Positions 25,288 through 34,512 of a DNA stretch of 52,389 bases are shown piece by piece; position 1 is the stretch's first letter; each line of letters opens with the position of its first letter. Source of the stretch: Bdellovibrio sp. 28-41-41 (GTDB lineage: Bacteria; Bdellovibrionota; Bdellovibrionia; Bdellovibrionales; Bdellovibrionaceae). Where the stretch lies: positions 1 through 52,389 of the forward strand of contig NCGL01000012.1 of the NCBI GenBank assembly GCA_002256935.1, given 5' to 3'. The position numbers were made by a program, and so were the translations under genes. A model generated the notes under the pieces. That model did no database searches. It saw only the letters and a list, made by a program, of their open reading frames with translations, and was not told where the DNA came from.

Positions 25288-26676
25288 ATGAAACCTTGGG
25301 GTCGGTCTGCCGCTATTTTATCACTATTGGTCACATTTATGGTCACTGGCTGCGGAAAGTCGTTCAAAGGCGACGCCGATTCGGCGACTGGTCAAATCAA
25401 AGTTCAAATCATTGCCCCTGGCTCTGTAACTAGCGATCCAGAAGCTAAGACTCCTTATTCGTTTGCGGTTGTCGATTTACTTGATGTTTACGATCTAGTT
25501 TCATCTTCAGGAAAGTATGCGCAATTTTATACACGCGCATCACGGGATGGTAGTCGACTTTCTGGGACTCAGCCACGTGGTCAGTTTTTAAAAAGCAAAG
25601 ACGGTGTTTTTGTTCCTAAAAATTTCTTAAGCCAACAAATTGCGACGCTCTATTTCCATGCCCAAAATCTGATGCGCTTAGAAACGTCGCTAGATTTTGA
25701 TTCCAAACGCACAAAGCCTTTGAAAATAGTGTTAGACACACCTGTCTTAAATACTAAACAAAGTGAAAACAACGCGTTTTTTGATGGTGAATTGGATGCC
25801 ATCGTTTTCCTGAAATACTCTGAAGGCAATTTACCTCTATCGTTGAACGGCGGCGTTTTCGCCCATGAATATTTCCATTCTATTTTTGACAAACTCGTCA
25901 TCAAGTCCGTCAAGAATAGCGAAGTATTTAGTATTCCGATTGCTATCAACAAACTGATCAATACGAAAACCCTAGATGATGTTAAAAACAAAGATTTGTC
26001 AGACCAAGTAAAAGAAATAAAATTGAAACTAGCTGATGGACCTGTCACGCTGAATGCAGACAATGTGAAGTGGTACTATGCTCTATTACTGAAAGGCTTC
26101 AACGAAGGCTTAGCTGACTACTGGGGCTGGCAGTATGTTAACGATTCGGCGTTTATTGCCCACTCGTTGCCTCAAACGATCACAACTCGGAAACTGGATT
26201 TGAAATCGCAAAATATAGACACGTTGCAACTGCTGTCCGAGGCAGAAATGCTGAGTATCGTGTATCAAGTATCAGAAAGCGAAGAAGAAAAACTTGATTT
26301 GGTAAACGCATTTTCTTATTTGCTTGGATCTCGCGTAGCGCTATTTTTCAAAACGTATTCAGAGACAATTCAGCGTGAACGATCTTTGTCCGATGCCGAC
26401 GTTAAAAAAAGTATGAATCAAACTGTAATCAACTTTGTTAAAAGCTTAGCACAAGAATTGCCCCAAATTACCATGGCCAGTGCACAAACGGAGTTAAAAA
26501 CTCCCTATGCCTTAATGTATGATTTCGTTAACGCTCAAGAAATTAAAAATCAAAATGAATGTAATCTTTTACGTTTGTTTTTAGAAAATGATCCTAAATG
26601 GAATAACAAATTAGAATGCGTCGCTGGACAATCGGCATCGAATTCATTCAAATTAACCACTAAAGGCGCGCAATGA
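25288..26676 (+). CDS. Lipoprotein with HExxH metallopeptidase motif
   Basis: 462 residues. The N-terminus is a lipoprotein signal (LLVTFMVTGC), giving lipid attachment at Cys. The middle holds a zinc site of the gluzincin pattern: AHEYFH (His193, His197) and 75 residues later FNEGLADYWGW (Glu273). No characterised peptidase family is recognised beyond this. Substrate may be an envelope or prey protein, an inference from location only. AGGAG precedes the ATG. Its stop overlaps the start of the next gene by 4 bases (ATGA), so the two are coupled. Confidence 0.72.
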   Translation: MKPWGRSAAILSLLVTFMVTGCGKSFKGDADSATGQIKVQIIAPGSVTSDPEAKTPYSFAVVDLLDVYDLVSSSGKYAQFYTRASRDGSRLSGTQPRGQFLKSKDGVFVPKNFLSQQIATLYFHAQNLMRLETSLDFDSKRTKPLKIVLDTPVLNTKQSENNAFFDGELDAIVFLKYSEGNLPLSLNGGVFAHEYFHSIFDKLVIKSVKNSEVFSIPIAINKLINTKTLDDVKNKDLSDQVKEIKLKLADGPVTLNADNVKWYYALLLKGFNEGLADYWGWQYVNDSAFIAHSLPQTITTRKLDLKSQNIDTLQLLSEAEMLSIVYQVSESEEEKLDLVNAFSYLLGSRVALFFKTYSETIQRERSLSDADVKKSMNQTVINFVKSLAQELPQITMASAQTELKTPYALMYDFVNAQEIKNQNECNLLRLFLENDPKWNNKLECVAGQSASNSFKLTTKGAQ

Positions 26677-27212
26677 GAACCGGATTCGGTTTACTAATGA
26701 CTTTAGTGCTCATCAGCTTGCCTAGCTTAGCGGCGCGAGTATCGCTATTTCCGATTTCTGTCGAGCAACGATACTTAGAAAATGAAACTCAAGATTTGTA
26801 TTTTCAAAAAATGGATACCTCTGCTTCAGCGGCACTGACATTTCATTCCTACCAACTGGGATTAGAAGTCACTCGCTGGTCTCAAGAATCAAGCGCGCCG
26901 CTGGTTAGCTTCAAAGAAAGCTATTCAGAAATCGGCTCATCACACCTGTTTTTAATGGCCGTGCTTTCTGACGTTCTCTATTTATATTCAGGAATCGGCG
27001 TAGGCATCTACGAAACCAAACTGACCAACCAGTTTAATGGTGTCAGTAACGATACCAACTCGGGACAAATTTTATTTGCTTCGGGAATTGCGTCCGCTCA
27101 AGTAATCTACTCGTTTTTTCACGCGGCTTTAGATTTTCGATTGATTATGGCTAAGGACTATCGACCGCAACCTACGCCAGCTTTTATTTTCAAGCTGGGC
27201 TTTTCATTTTAA
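26673..27212 (+). CDS. Outer-membrane-like protein coupled to the metallopeptidase lipoprotein
   Basis: 179 residues with a signal peptide (GLLMTLVLISLPSLAA). The mature part has alternating hydrophobic strands and ends FILKLGFSF-like with a terminal Phe, typical of small beta-barrels. It has no recognised family. The ATGA overlap with the preceding metallopeptidase gene indicates translational coupling and a likely shared role, for example an anchor or partner. Its 3' end overlaps the convergent phosphatase gene by 9 bases. Confidence 0.65.
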   Translation: MRTGFGLLMTLVLISLPSLAARVSLFPISVEQRYLENETQDLYFQKMDTSASAALTFHSYQLGLEVTRWSQESSAPLVSFKESYSEIGSSHLFLMAVLSDVLYLYSGIGVGIYETKLTNQFNGVSNDTNSGQILFASGIASAQVIYSFFHAALDFRLIMAKDYRPQPTPAFIFKLGFSF

Positions 27213-28682
27213 AACTTCATGCAAAATTCGACCATCTACTTTGGGACTAGGAATCACGCCTAGAACCGCTGCGATCGTTGGATGTATATCGACAATGTAG
27301 GCTTTTGAATAAAAGGTTTGTTTTTTAAAACCGGCGCCTACAAATATAAGTGGAACCATTTTATCATAGGAATAGCCAGACACGTGATTGACTTTTTTGC
27401 CCTCCCCATCCGGAAAAGAATACGGCTTAGGCATCAAGATCACATCACCCCATTGGTCTGCTATAAATGAATTTTCGATTTGCCGTTTTAGACGCGGGCT
27501 CATCAGTATATCTTTAGAATATAATTCAGGAACGATAACGTCTTCAGCCACGCCAGTGTTTTTGATAATGGAACGCACTTTCTCTAGAAATGATCTTCTA
27601 TCTATTTTAAGTTTATTTACCAAGTCCCAATTTACTATGTAGTGCATCGATTGGATCGCTTTGAACCAATCCTTTTTATCCGAAATATCGTAGGCGGAGT
27701 TCAGTTCTTTATATATCCTCCCGATAAACTGAATTTCATTTAGAAACTCGGCACCGACTTTATTTTTCTTGGAATAATCCACCGTCGGCGGAATTCCGTG
27801 ATCACCCGTTAAAACAAACAGAACATCTTTCTCTAAATTGAATTTTCCTTTAAGTGTATTAAGGAAACGCGAAAGCTCTTTGTCTTCATCAACGATAAGT
27901 TTTTTCATTTCTTCGGAATTTGGTCCATACATGTGTCCGGCCATGTCGTGAGTTGAAAAACTAATAAATAGAAAATCGGTTCCGTCCGTTTTTCCTAATT
28001 TTTCTTGGTCCACGACAGCTTCTGCTAAATCCACAGTTCTTTGAATACCCCATATTTTCTTTAACAACCCAGCTTCTGGTTGAGCTGGAACCAGTTTTTT
28101 GTTCTGAGCACCCAGCCACGCTGAATTCACTTTGTCGTAGTAGTTGCTGGTCGTCCAGCCCCATTTCTTATCATCAAACCAAAATGCGCCGTCAGCTTTG
28201 TGGCCACCGAGCATGATCGCCGACCTGTCTTTCAACGCAATCGCGAACACTTTGCTTTTCTGATCAGAGCCTTTGAATTCATCAGAGATTGTTGTCGTTG
28301 TTAGTTTTCTTGGCGAGAAACCAAACTCAGAATCTTCAACACAGTACTCAACTTTTTTCTTTGATCGTGAATACCAATCGTTAATCGCAATGCCCATATG
28401 AATCGGCCAAGAACCCGTTGAAATGATGGCATGGCCAGGGCAAGTCATACTGGAAAGAACTTCGTATTCTGCAAATGGATAATAAGATCCATTTTGCATC
28501 AGATAATTGAACCCACCTATTTGAGTACCGCTTTTAGCCTGAAGGAATTTCGCTTTATTTAAAGTTAAAGTGTCCGCGCGCAATTGATCATACACCAAGT
28601 AGACAATTAGCTTTGGCGCTGCGTGTGCGTTTAAAATTCCAAGGAATAGAATGATAGCGACATATCTAGATATCTGGCGCAT
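27204..28682 (-). CDS. Exported alkaline phosphatase-superfamily phosphatase
   Basis: 492 residues with a signal peptide (ISRYVAIILFLGILNAHAA). The alkaline phosphatase superfamily metal and nucleophile residues are seen: VYDQLRAD (Asp), SSMTCPGHAIISTGSWP with the Thr nucleophile before Cys-Pro-Gly-His, STHDMAGHMYGP (Asp/His), TGDHGIPP (Asp-His) and a late His in VNHVSGYSY. The Thr nucleophile points to the PafA/nucleotide pyrophosphatase branch. It probably scavenges phosphate from nucleotides or other esters in the periplasm. A GGGGG run precedes the ATG. Confidence 0.85.
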   Translation of the reverse strand: MRQISRYVAIILFLGILNAHAAPKLIVYLVYDQLRADTLTLNKAKFLQAKSGTQIGGFNYLMQNGSYYPFAEYEVLSSMTCPGHAIISTGSWPIHMGIAINDWYSRSKKKVEYCVEDSEFGFSPRKLTTTTISDEFKGSDQKSKVFAIALKDRSAIMLGGHKADGAFWFDDKKWGWTTSNYYDKVNSAWLGAQNKKLVPAQPEAGLLKKIWGIQRTVDLAEAVVDQEKLGKTDGTDFLFISFSTHDMAGHMYGPNSEEMKKLIVDEDKELSRFLNTLKGKFNLEKDVLFVLTGDHGIPPTVDYSKKNKVGAEFLNEIQFIGRIYKELNSAYDISDKKDWFKAIQSMHYIVNWDLVNKLKIDRRSFLEKVRSIIKNTGVAEDVIVPELYSKDILMSPRLKRQIENSFIADQWGDVILMPKPYSFPDGEGKKVNHVSGYSYDKMVPLIFVGAGFKKQTFYSKAYIVDIHPTIAAVLGVIPSPKVDGRILHEVLK

Positions 28683-28790
28683 GAAGAGCCCCCTTACCGG
28701 ACAGATCTTAATTTACAATTTTAAAAATTTATACAAGAAAACGCGACTCAATCGTATCCTAACAATTTATGCACAGAGCCCAGAAAACAA

Positions 28791-28818
28791 AAAAGCCAAC
28801 GTCTGGTTGGCTTTTTTT
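28791..28818 (-). terminator. Intrinsic terminator after the SPOR gene
   Basis: AAAAGCCAAC and GTTGGCTTTT form a 10-bp stem with a 5-base loop, followed on the minus strand by a T-run (TTTTTT). It also has T residues on the plus strand, so it may work both ways. It lies 24 bases after the SPOR gene stop. Confidence 0.85.
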
Positions 28819-28841
28819 GGTACTTAACTTTAATCCGATAA

Positions 28842-29702
28842 TTAGTTTTTAATTTTTTGAACTAAAGCCGATTCAGTTTTATATTTTTCTAAGTATTTTG
28901 ATCGTTCTGTGCTTGCTTCTTCTTGAGTTCCATATAGACCGAACGATACGCGGTACCATTGTTTATCGGCTACTTTAGCTGGAATAACATTGGTTTGATA
29001 ACCCTGTTCTTTTAATTTAGTCGCGCGTTTTTCGGCTTCGTCTTTAGTTGCGTAGGAAGCTACTTGTACTGTGAATTTACCTAAAGCGTATTGAGAGATA
29101 TCTTTTGGCAAACTAGATGGCAGACGGTTTTCAACTTTAGCGGCTTCTTTCGCTGCAGGCACTTTGCCATCAAGAAATGATTTTGCGGCTTCCAGCGGAG
29201 CATCTTCATGAACACCCGACTGTTTGCTTACTGGTTTGTGAGCTGGTGTTTCTGCCTTCTCTACAGATTTGTCTGTTGTTTTGTTAGCTGCTTTTTCAGT
29301 TGCGTGGCCGGATTCGGCATGGCTGGCTTTAGCTGGTTCACGTTTTTCTTCTTTTGCTGGCACTGCCGCGTGAGCGTCATGTTTATCGCCGTGCTTATCA
29401 CCATGGCTGTCTGCTTCTGTATCGTCAGCGATGAATTCTTCTTTTTTTAATTTCTCTTCAGCTAAGTTTTTGATTTCGTCATCTGAGATCATTTGGTCTT
29501 TAGCAGGTGCTGCATGATGTTCATCATGCTCACTGGCAATTGCGCGTTTTTCATCGTGACCAGCTGCTGCCGGTTCTAACTGAGCCAATTTGTGTTGGTT
29601 ATCACTGTATTTCTTCCCGATGTATGTTCCGATTGAAAATGACAACAACGAAATGAAAAACACTAACACAAGTTTTACGGCTACGTCTGACTTTGCACCC
29701 AT
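28842..29702 (-). CDS. SPOR-domain membrane protein
   Basis: 286 residues. A membrane helix (VKLVLVFFISLLSFSIGTYIG) near residues 9-29 is followed by a very charged His/Glu/Lys/Ala-rich linker (residues about 40-190). The C-terminal 80 residues (GKFTVQVASYATKDEAEKRA, YRVSFGLYGTQEEA) are a SPOR domain, which binds denuded peptidoglycan glycans at division sites. The protein likely localises to the septum. AAGGAAG precedes the ATG. It is divergent from the inositol monophosphatase gene and ends at a strong terminator, so it is monocistronic. Confidence 0.88.
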   Translation of the reverse strand: MGAKSDVAVKLVLVFFISLLSFSIGTYIGKKYSDNQHKLAQLEPAAAGHDEKRAIASEHDEHHAAPAKDQMISDDEIKNLAEEKLKKEEFIADDTEADSHGDKHGDKHDAHAAVPAKEEKREPAKASHAESGHATEKAANKTTDKSVEKAETPAHKPVSKQSGVHEDAPLEAAKSFLDGKVPAAKEAAKVENRLPSSLPKDISQYALGKFTVQVASYATKDEAEKRATKLKEQGYQTNVIPAKVADKQWYRVSFGLYGTQEEASTERSKYLEKYKTESALVQKIKN

Positions 29703-29877
29703 TATGACTTCCTTATAATACGAGTTGTCTTTAGAATATCGGATTTAGACCGTTTGGGTCAATGCGACCTTAGATGAGTCTCGCCCATTAAATCAACGAT
29801 TTTTTGTGATTGAAAACCAGATATTTTGATTTAATATCATCCGACGCGGGCGCCGAGCCTAAGGTCAGTGAGGAAAT

Positions 29878-30681
29878 ATGGACTTTGATCAGATCCTGTA
29901 TGCATCCATAAAAGCATGTCAATTGGGCCGTAAGGTTCTACTGGACTACTTTGGCGAACTTAAAAATGTTGAAGATAAATTCCACGCCGGGCTAGTCAGC
30001 GAAGCCGACAAAGAATCTGAACGAGTTATTAAAAATTACCTTCTGGAAAAATTCCCAGGCACATTTTTTTTAGGCGAAGAAACATTCTTCTCTAACAAAG
30101 AAGACAAGCCGTCTCAACAGGGTAAATGGATCTGCGACCCTCTAGATGGCACAACAAACTACGTTCATCAGTTCCCAATATTCTGTATTAGCCTTGCCTT
30201 CGAATGGCAGAACCAAGTTCAAGTCGGAGTCATCGACGTACCTATGTTACATGAAACCTACACAGCAGTTCGCGGTCAGGGTGCATTTGTTAATGGAAAG
30301 CCAATTCACGTAAATAAAAATACAGACTTCAGCAAAAGTTTACTCGCAACGGGATTTTTTCCTGACGATAAACGCGAGCTTGAAGAACAGCTACATTATT
30401 TTGGTTCTATCGTTGGTGACTGTCGAGGTGTTCGCCGTGCCGGTGCGGCCGCCTATGATTTATGCCAAGTAGCTCGCGGTGTTTTTGATGGCTTTTGGGA
30501 AAAAAACCTGAGCCCTTGGGATGTTGCTGCCGGGCAAATTCTGGTTGAGGAAGCCGGCGGCGTTGTTCGCACCTACAAAAATGAAGTTCACACGCCCTAC
30601 AGCCGTTCACTTGTTGCTGGAAATTCCACGATTGTCGATGGTATCCTAAAACGATTTGTGACTGTTAAGACAAGTAGGTAA
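29878..30681 (+). CDS. suhB: Inositol-1-monophosphatase family enzyme
   Basis: 267 residues. The family signature is clear: FLGEETFF (metal Glu), CDPLDGTTNYVHQFPIF (metal Asp residues, about 87-95) and the C-terminal SPWDVAAGQILVEEAGG. It dephosphorylates inositol phosphates or related sugar phosphates and, as SuhB, can also assist rRNA transcription. The specific role is inferred. GAGGA precedes the ATG. The rarD-like gene starts 1 base after its stop, so the two form an operon. Confidence 0.9.
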   Translation: MDFDQILYASIKACQLGRKVLLDYFGELKNVEDKFHAGLVSEADKESERVIKNYLLEKFPGTFFLGEETFFSNKEDKPSQQGKWICDPLDGTTNYVHQFPIFCISLAFEWQNQVQVGVIDVPMLHETYTAVRGQGAFVNGKPIHVNKNTDFSKSLLATGFFPDDKRELEEQLHYFGSIVGDCRGVRRAGAAAYDLCQVARGVFDGFWEKNLSPWDVAAGQILVEEAGGVVRTYKNEVHTPYSRSLVAGNSTIVDGILKRFVTVKTSR

Positions 30682-30682
30682 C

Positions 30683-31582
30683 TTGGCTCTTATATTTTTA
30701 ATTCTGGGTTACTTAATGTGGGGACTGCTGCCGATCTATTGGAAACAGCTACATCACATAGCCCCTATTGAAATTATTTTTCATCGCGTTCTATGGTCAT
30801 TCTTTTTTTATGGATTGACGATGATCGCAATTAGCATTTTTTCAAAAAATAAATTGATGGACAGCTTTAACGTTTTAAAAAAAGAGCCAAGAATCTGGGG
30901 CAAACTCTTTCTTAGCTCGGTAATGATTACCGGAAATTGGTTTCTTTATATTTACGCCGTTAACTCTGGTCAGATATTACAAGCCAGTTTGGCTTATTAT
31001 ATCTCGCCGCTGATTTCGGTCGTCATGGGTTCTGTTTTTTATAAAGAGATTTTAAGTCTCCGTACCCGCTGGGCATTGGGACTGTGTGCCTTAGGAGTCA
31101 TTTTATTAATGTTTGGCCAGTCGATTCTTCATCATGAAGCACCCACTGTGCCATGGTTGGCATTGAGTTTAGCTATTTCATTCTTCATATATGGCTTTGT
31201 AAAAAAATCGGTTTTAATGCCTGCCATTGCCTCTTCTTTTATTGAAAGTTTATTTTTCTCGATTCCGTCAGCGTATTTTATTTTCTTTAGTTCACATTCG
31301 ACTCTGGCTTTTTACACGACCCATGACTGGGCTCTGTTCCTTATCGGCGGCGTAGCCACAGCGCTACCACTCGTTTTCTTCTCCTACGCCGCTCAAAAAT
31401 TACCATTTTCCTCGATCGGTTTTTTCCAATACTTGTCCCCGACGCTGCAACTGCTGACGGCAGTGTTTGTTTACAATGAAGATTTTAGTTTGCAAAAAAT
31501 CATCGCCTTTTCATTCATTTGGCTGGGGGTTGGATTTTATGTGTCGCAGCTTATGCTTCGTGAAAATACTTCAGACTTGTAA
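30683..31582 (+). CDS. rarD: RarD-type EamA transporter
   Basis: 299 residues with about ten membrane helices, the two-domain EamA (DMT) layout. The N-terminus GYLMWGLLPIYWKQ and PIEIIFHRVLWSFFF match RarD proteins. Substrate unknown. The start is TTG at 30683; it is needed to include the first membrane helix (an ATG at 30716 would truncate it) and is preceded by AGTAGG. Cotranscribed with the phosphatase gene. Confidence 0.85.
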   Translation: MALIFLILGYLMWGLLPIYWKQLHHIAPIEIIFHRVLWSFFFYGLTMIAISIFSKNKLMDSFNVLKKEPRIWGKLFLSSVMITGNWFLYIYAVNSGQILQASLAYYISPLISVVMGSVFYKEILSLRTRWALGLCALGVILLMFGQSILHHEAPTVPWLALSLAISFFIYGFVKKSVLMPAIASSFIESLFFSIPSAYFIFFSSHSTLAFYTTHDWALFLIGGVATALPLVFFSYAAQKLPFSSIGFFQYLSPTLQLLTAVFVYNEDFSLQKIIAFSFIWLGVGFYVSQLMLRENTSDL

Positions 31583-31659
31583 TGCCATTTACAGCTAGCC
31601 TATTCCATACTTGAAATAGCGCGAGCTGAATCGGCATTCTGCTTGCAAAATCGGACAAT

Positions 31660-32796
31660 ATGAAAAATCTAAAATCACTTTTTATCGTGTCTTATTCACT
31701 TGCTGGATTCGCGTCAGTCGGTCCCTCACACGAAATCGCTAAAGTTATCGTTTTATCTCAAACTTGTGGTGAGATTCACCAAAAGTTAAGTCGACTAGTT
31801 AGCTACTCGAATCCAGATCCCGGTAAATCTTGGCTGAAAAAAGCATACTTAAAAAATCATAAAGCCTATAAAACGCAACTGACAGCAGTTAGAACATCAC
31901 CGTCTGTTCAAACACTTTCTAACCTCGGCTTACTCAATCCTTCGCAAGCAGAAGCTCTGATTTCGTTATGTGCTTCTAAAATTATTTCAGCAAAGACAGC
32001 TGTACAGGATTTCCGTTCTTATTCCGCGTCTGAAAGCTTAAGCATTGTAAAACTAGAGCAACAAAATCGCTACATTCTGAATATCCAATCTAAAAAATCT
32101 GAAATTACTTTGGATTTAGATAAGCATCTTCAAAACATGGCGGATGCTAGAAATTTTAATATTTTGGTTGGCCAAGACACTTTTGAAACCACGCGAGTAG
32201 GCAAAATTCTAAGCAAAAATTTTAACGAGTGGGGATTCATTTTCAATGACGAATGGTCGTCACAAGTTGTTAAAGTAGTTGGCAAACGACAATACAAACA
32301 ATTTTCTATTCAGTTATCAAATGGCACAAAAGCTTTACTAAAAGAAGATGCTTTCTTATCGGCGTTGACGGCATTACAACACGATTTCAGTAGCAAGGTA
32401 GTACAACAAAAAGTTTTAGGACATGACCGATTTGAGGTACTAGCCCAACCACTGACTAAATCCCAAATCGCAAGTGCGGCTCCAATGAACCGTTACTATG
32501 TAAAAGTTAAAATTCAAAATTCTAGTTTCAATTTTAATTTTGACGAAAACATGGGCAACCTATCTACGATCAACGAGATCGAAATCGAAGTGCCAAAAAG
32601 CATTTACGAAAACAAGAGCGCTATATTCTCGCCATCGCTTGATTGGGCTTCGCTCATAATTGAAGATCGCGCAACTATTACCAGCGGTAAAATTGTGAAA
32701 AAGACGATTGCGGCCGATCCTCGATGGGTTGAAATCAAACTTGTCGATGGCCAAGTTATGGTGATCTCTAAGCAAGCTTTCGATCAGCTTCCGTAA
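31660..32796 (+). CDS. Exported hypothetical protein
   Basis: 378 residues with an N-terminal signal peptide (KNLKSLFIVSYSLAGFASVG). The mature protein is rich in Lys, Ser, Gln and Asn, without repeats, membrane helices or recognisable catalytic motifs. Two Cys (in LSQTCGE and LISLCASK) could form a disulfide. The fold looks mixed alpha/beta by residue pattern. CGGAC lies ahead of the ATG. No family recognised; the gene context (RarD, then another unknown, then flagellar genes) gives no role. Confidence 0.65.
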   Translation: MKNLKSLFIVSYSLAGFASVGPSHEIAKVIVLSQTCGEIHQKLSRLVSYSNPDPGKSWLKKAYLKNHKAYKTQLTAVRTSPSVQTLSNLGLLNPSQAEALISLCASKIISAKTAVQDFRSYSASESLSIVKLEQQNRYILNIQSKKSEITLDLDKHLQNMADARNFNILVGQDTFETTRVGKILSKNFNEWGFIFNDEWSSQVVKVVGKRQYKQFSIQLSNGTKALLKEDAFLSALTALQHDFSSKVVQQKVLGHDRFEVLAQPLTKSQIASAAPMNRYYVKVKIQNSSFNFNFDENMGNLSTINEIEIEVPKSIYENKSAIFSPSLDWASLIIEDRATITSGKIVKKTIAADPRWVEIKLVDGQVMVISKQAFDQLP

Positions 32797-32860
32797 CCCC
32801 AAAAGGGCAACTGTTTATTTTTTCGACGACGTTATATCTTCACTGAAGGTGGTGATACTC

Positions 32861-33265
32861 GTGCTGCAATTAACTATGCCGCAACTCCATATCGCAGAAA
32901 AGCTGAAATCACTGTTTGATAAACGCTTAACTTCTTCTGAAGGATGGAAAGCCTATCGTGATTACATCTATGAACTTCAGCAAAAACAATCGATTGTTTC
33001 TCGCATCTCTGAAGATGCGCTCGAAAATGCCCTAAAATTGAATGTCAATTTAGCGGTAGTTGAAATTGCCAAAGAAGTTTGTAAGCCATTTAAAGATCAA
33101 ATGCCAATATCGTTAGTGAAATCAGATATCGGACGGTATTTTGATTCCGACTCTGAATACTATGACGATGTTTTAAAAACACGAATAAAGCAAAAACCAG
33201 ATTTAATGAATTTGATTGATCGCCAAATCACCGCCGACAATGTCGTAGGTCGCACGTCTGGGTAA
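32861..33265 (+). CDS. Hypothetical cytoplasmic protein
   Basis: About 135 residues, helical and soluble, without signal peptide. GTG at 32861 is chosen because AAGGTGG lies six to eight bases ahead; GTG at 32849 or ATG at 32876 are alternatives. Notable segments are SEGWKAYRDYIYELQQKQ and an acidic cluster near residues 100 (DSDSEYYDDVL). No family recognised. It lies 177 bases before flgM, so it is separate from the flagellar operon unless read-through occurs. Confidence 0.6.
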   Translation: MLQLTMPQLHIAEKLKSLFDKRLTSSEGWKAYRDYIYELQQKQSIVSRISEDALENALKLNVNLAVVEIAKEVCKPFKDQMPISLVKSDIGRYFDSDSEYYDDVLKTRIKQKPDLMNLIDRQITADNVVGRTSG

Positions 33266-33442
33266 AAGCTGCCGACCTCAAGGCTAATGTTTCCTCCATA
33301 GCCTATATAAAGAGCCAGTCCGGCCTCTAAAGCTATTAAAACCGCGACTAGACTGGTCTAATTTACACGAACGGGATTCTTTAGTTTTGCGTTTCACTAT
33401 GATACACTGACTTATATTGGGACGGATTCCTGGGAGTAAAAT

Positions 33443-33766
33443 ATGAAAATTACGCACAATAAAGTCGGTCAGAATTTAAACATTACTGATAACAAAAAAG
33501 CGGAAAAAACAGACAAACAAGGCGGCGATGTAAAAGCTGACGCTGTTTCTCTTTTCGCACCTACTGAAGGTGCCAGTGCTTCGAAAGTAGCTGTTTCATC
33601 TCGCGCACAGGAAGCCAAAAAAATTAAAGAGCTTGCACTAGCGGCTCCCGATGTAGATCAAGCGAAAGTTGAAAAATTTCGTAAATTGATTGAAGACGGT
33701 AAATATAAAGTAGACGCAAAGGCTGTTGCCGACAAGATGGTCGACGACGAATTGAACTTCATTTAA
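33443..33766 (+). CDS. flgM: Anti-sigma-28 factor FlgM
   Basis: 107 residues. The C-terminal half (DVDQAKVEKFRKLIEDGKYK, then VDAKAVADKMVDDELNF) is the sigma-28-binding region of FlgM. The N-terminal half is polar and likely disordered, as in the family. It holds the flagellar sigma factor until the hook is complete and is then exported. GGGAG precedes the ATG. It leads the set flgM-flgN-flgK-flgL. Confidence 0.85.
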   Translation: MKITHNKVGQNLNITDNKKAEKTDKQGGDVKADAVSLFAPTEGASASKVAVSSRAQEAKKIKELALAAPDVDQAKVEKFRKLIEDGKYKVDAKAVADKMVDDELNFI

Positions 33767-33795
33767 AAACTAACCAGCAGTAAAGGGAACATCGC

Positions 33796-34311
33796 ATGGA
33801 TGCGACAGTTGACAGATCCTTCGAAAAATTAATTCTGAACTTGGACGACTTGGTTGGCTTATATCGCCAGCTTTTAGATCTTGCCAGAAAAGAAAAGCAA
33901 TATCTTATCGATGCCGATACGGAACGCATTCTTGAAGTGAATACACAAAAAGACGCGGTTTTACAGAAGGTAAAACTAGCAGACACTTTACGCTATAAGC
34001 ACGCTAAAGAACTGTGTTTGAAAATCGGTGCCGATAACGAGAACCCTCGCCTGCTAGAAATCGCTCAACGACTACACGGCCCAAAAGGTGATAAGCTACA
34101 TAACTTCCACTCAACGTTAGAAATGATAATCAAACGTATTGTCGAAATTAACAAAGATAACGAAGCACTAGCTCAAAAAGCAATTAACACGTTAAACGGT
34201 ACAATGAACAATATTAAAGAAACGCTATCAGGCAAAAAAACGTACGAGAAAAAAGGAACATACAAAGCGGGCCCAGAAAGCTCTGGCAACTTTGTATCAA
34301 AAGAAGCGTAG
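33796..34311 (+). CDS. flgN: FlgN family flagellar export chaperone
   Basis: 171 residues, almost entirely helical, with the FlgN pattern: LILNLDDLVGLYRQLLDLARKEKQ, then an acidic-to-basic helical bundle, and a basic C-terminus. FlgN binds FlgK and FlgL in the cytoplasm and delivers them to the export gate. It starts 30 bases after flgM with AGGGA ahead, and flgK follows 201 bases later. The clear gene order makes the call secure although the family is sequence-diverse. Confidence 0.82.
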   Translation: MDATVDRSFEKLILNLDDLVGLYRQLLDLARKEKQYLIDADTERILEVNTQKDAVLQKVKLADTLRYKHAKELCLKIGADNENPRLLEIAQRLHGPKGDKLHNFHSTLEMIIKRIVEINKDNEALAQKAINTLNGTMNNIKETLSGKKTYEKKGTYKAGPESSGNFVSKEA

Positions 34312-34373
34312 GCTTCAACGGCGAAGTTCAGAATGAACCAGCCCGGCCCTAAAAAAGCGACTCACTAGATTGA

Positions 34374-34490
34374 GCGTTTCGAAAAAGGCCAAAATCGAGG
34401 CCGCACAAGGGAGGCGACTGAGGCTTGGCAAAGCCAAGTCGCAGGGAGACCGACCGCGGAGAACGAAGAGTTTGGCGTTTTTCGAAGCGC
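34374..34490 (+). repeat. Structured element copy 1, between flgN and flgK
   Basis: A 77-base core (34394-34470) that is 70/77 identical to the core at 38942-39018, flanked by arms 34374-34393 and 34471-34490. The arms pair over 20 positions with one G-T wobble and one mismatch. They are unrelated to the arms of the other copy. Inside the core TTGGC-AAA-GCCAA forms a hairpin and GCGACT pairs with AGTCGC around it. It ends 23 bases before the flgK start. Candidate RNA regulator or hairpin-targeted mobile element. Confidence 0.8.
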
Positions 34491-34512
34491 GACTCTCGAA
34501 GAAAGGGACAGG

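Noticed and set aside
25650..26063. 137-codon minus-strand frame
   Set aside because: Antisense to the metallopeptidase-like gene, low-complexity Ser/Phe composition, no signal of its own.
34374..34490. The structured elements as c-di-GMP (GEMM) riboswitches or merRNA
   Set aside because: The characteristic conserved GEMM bases and tetraloop-receptor layout are not apparent by eye.
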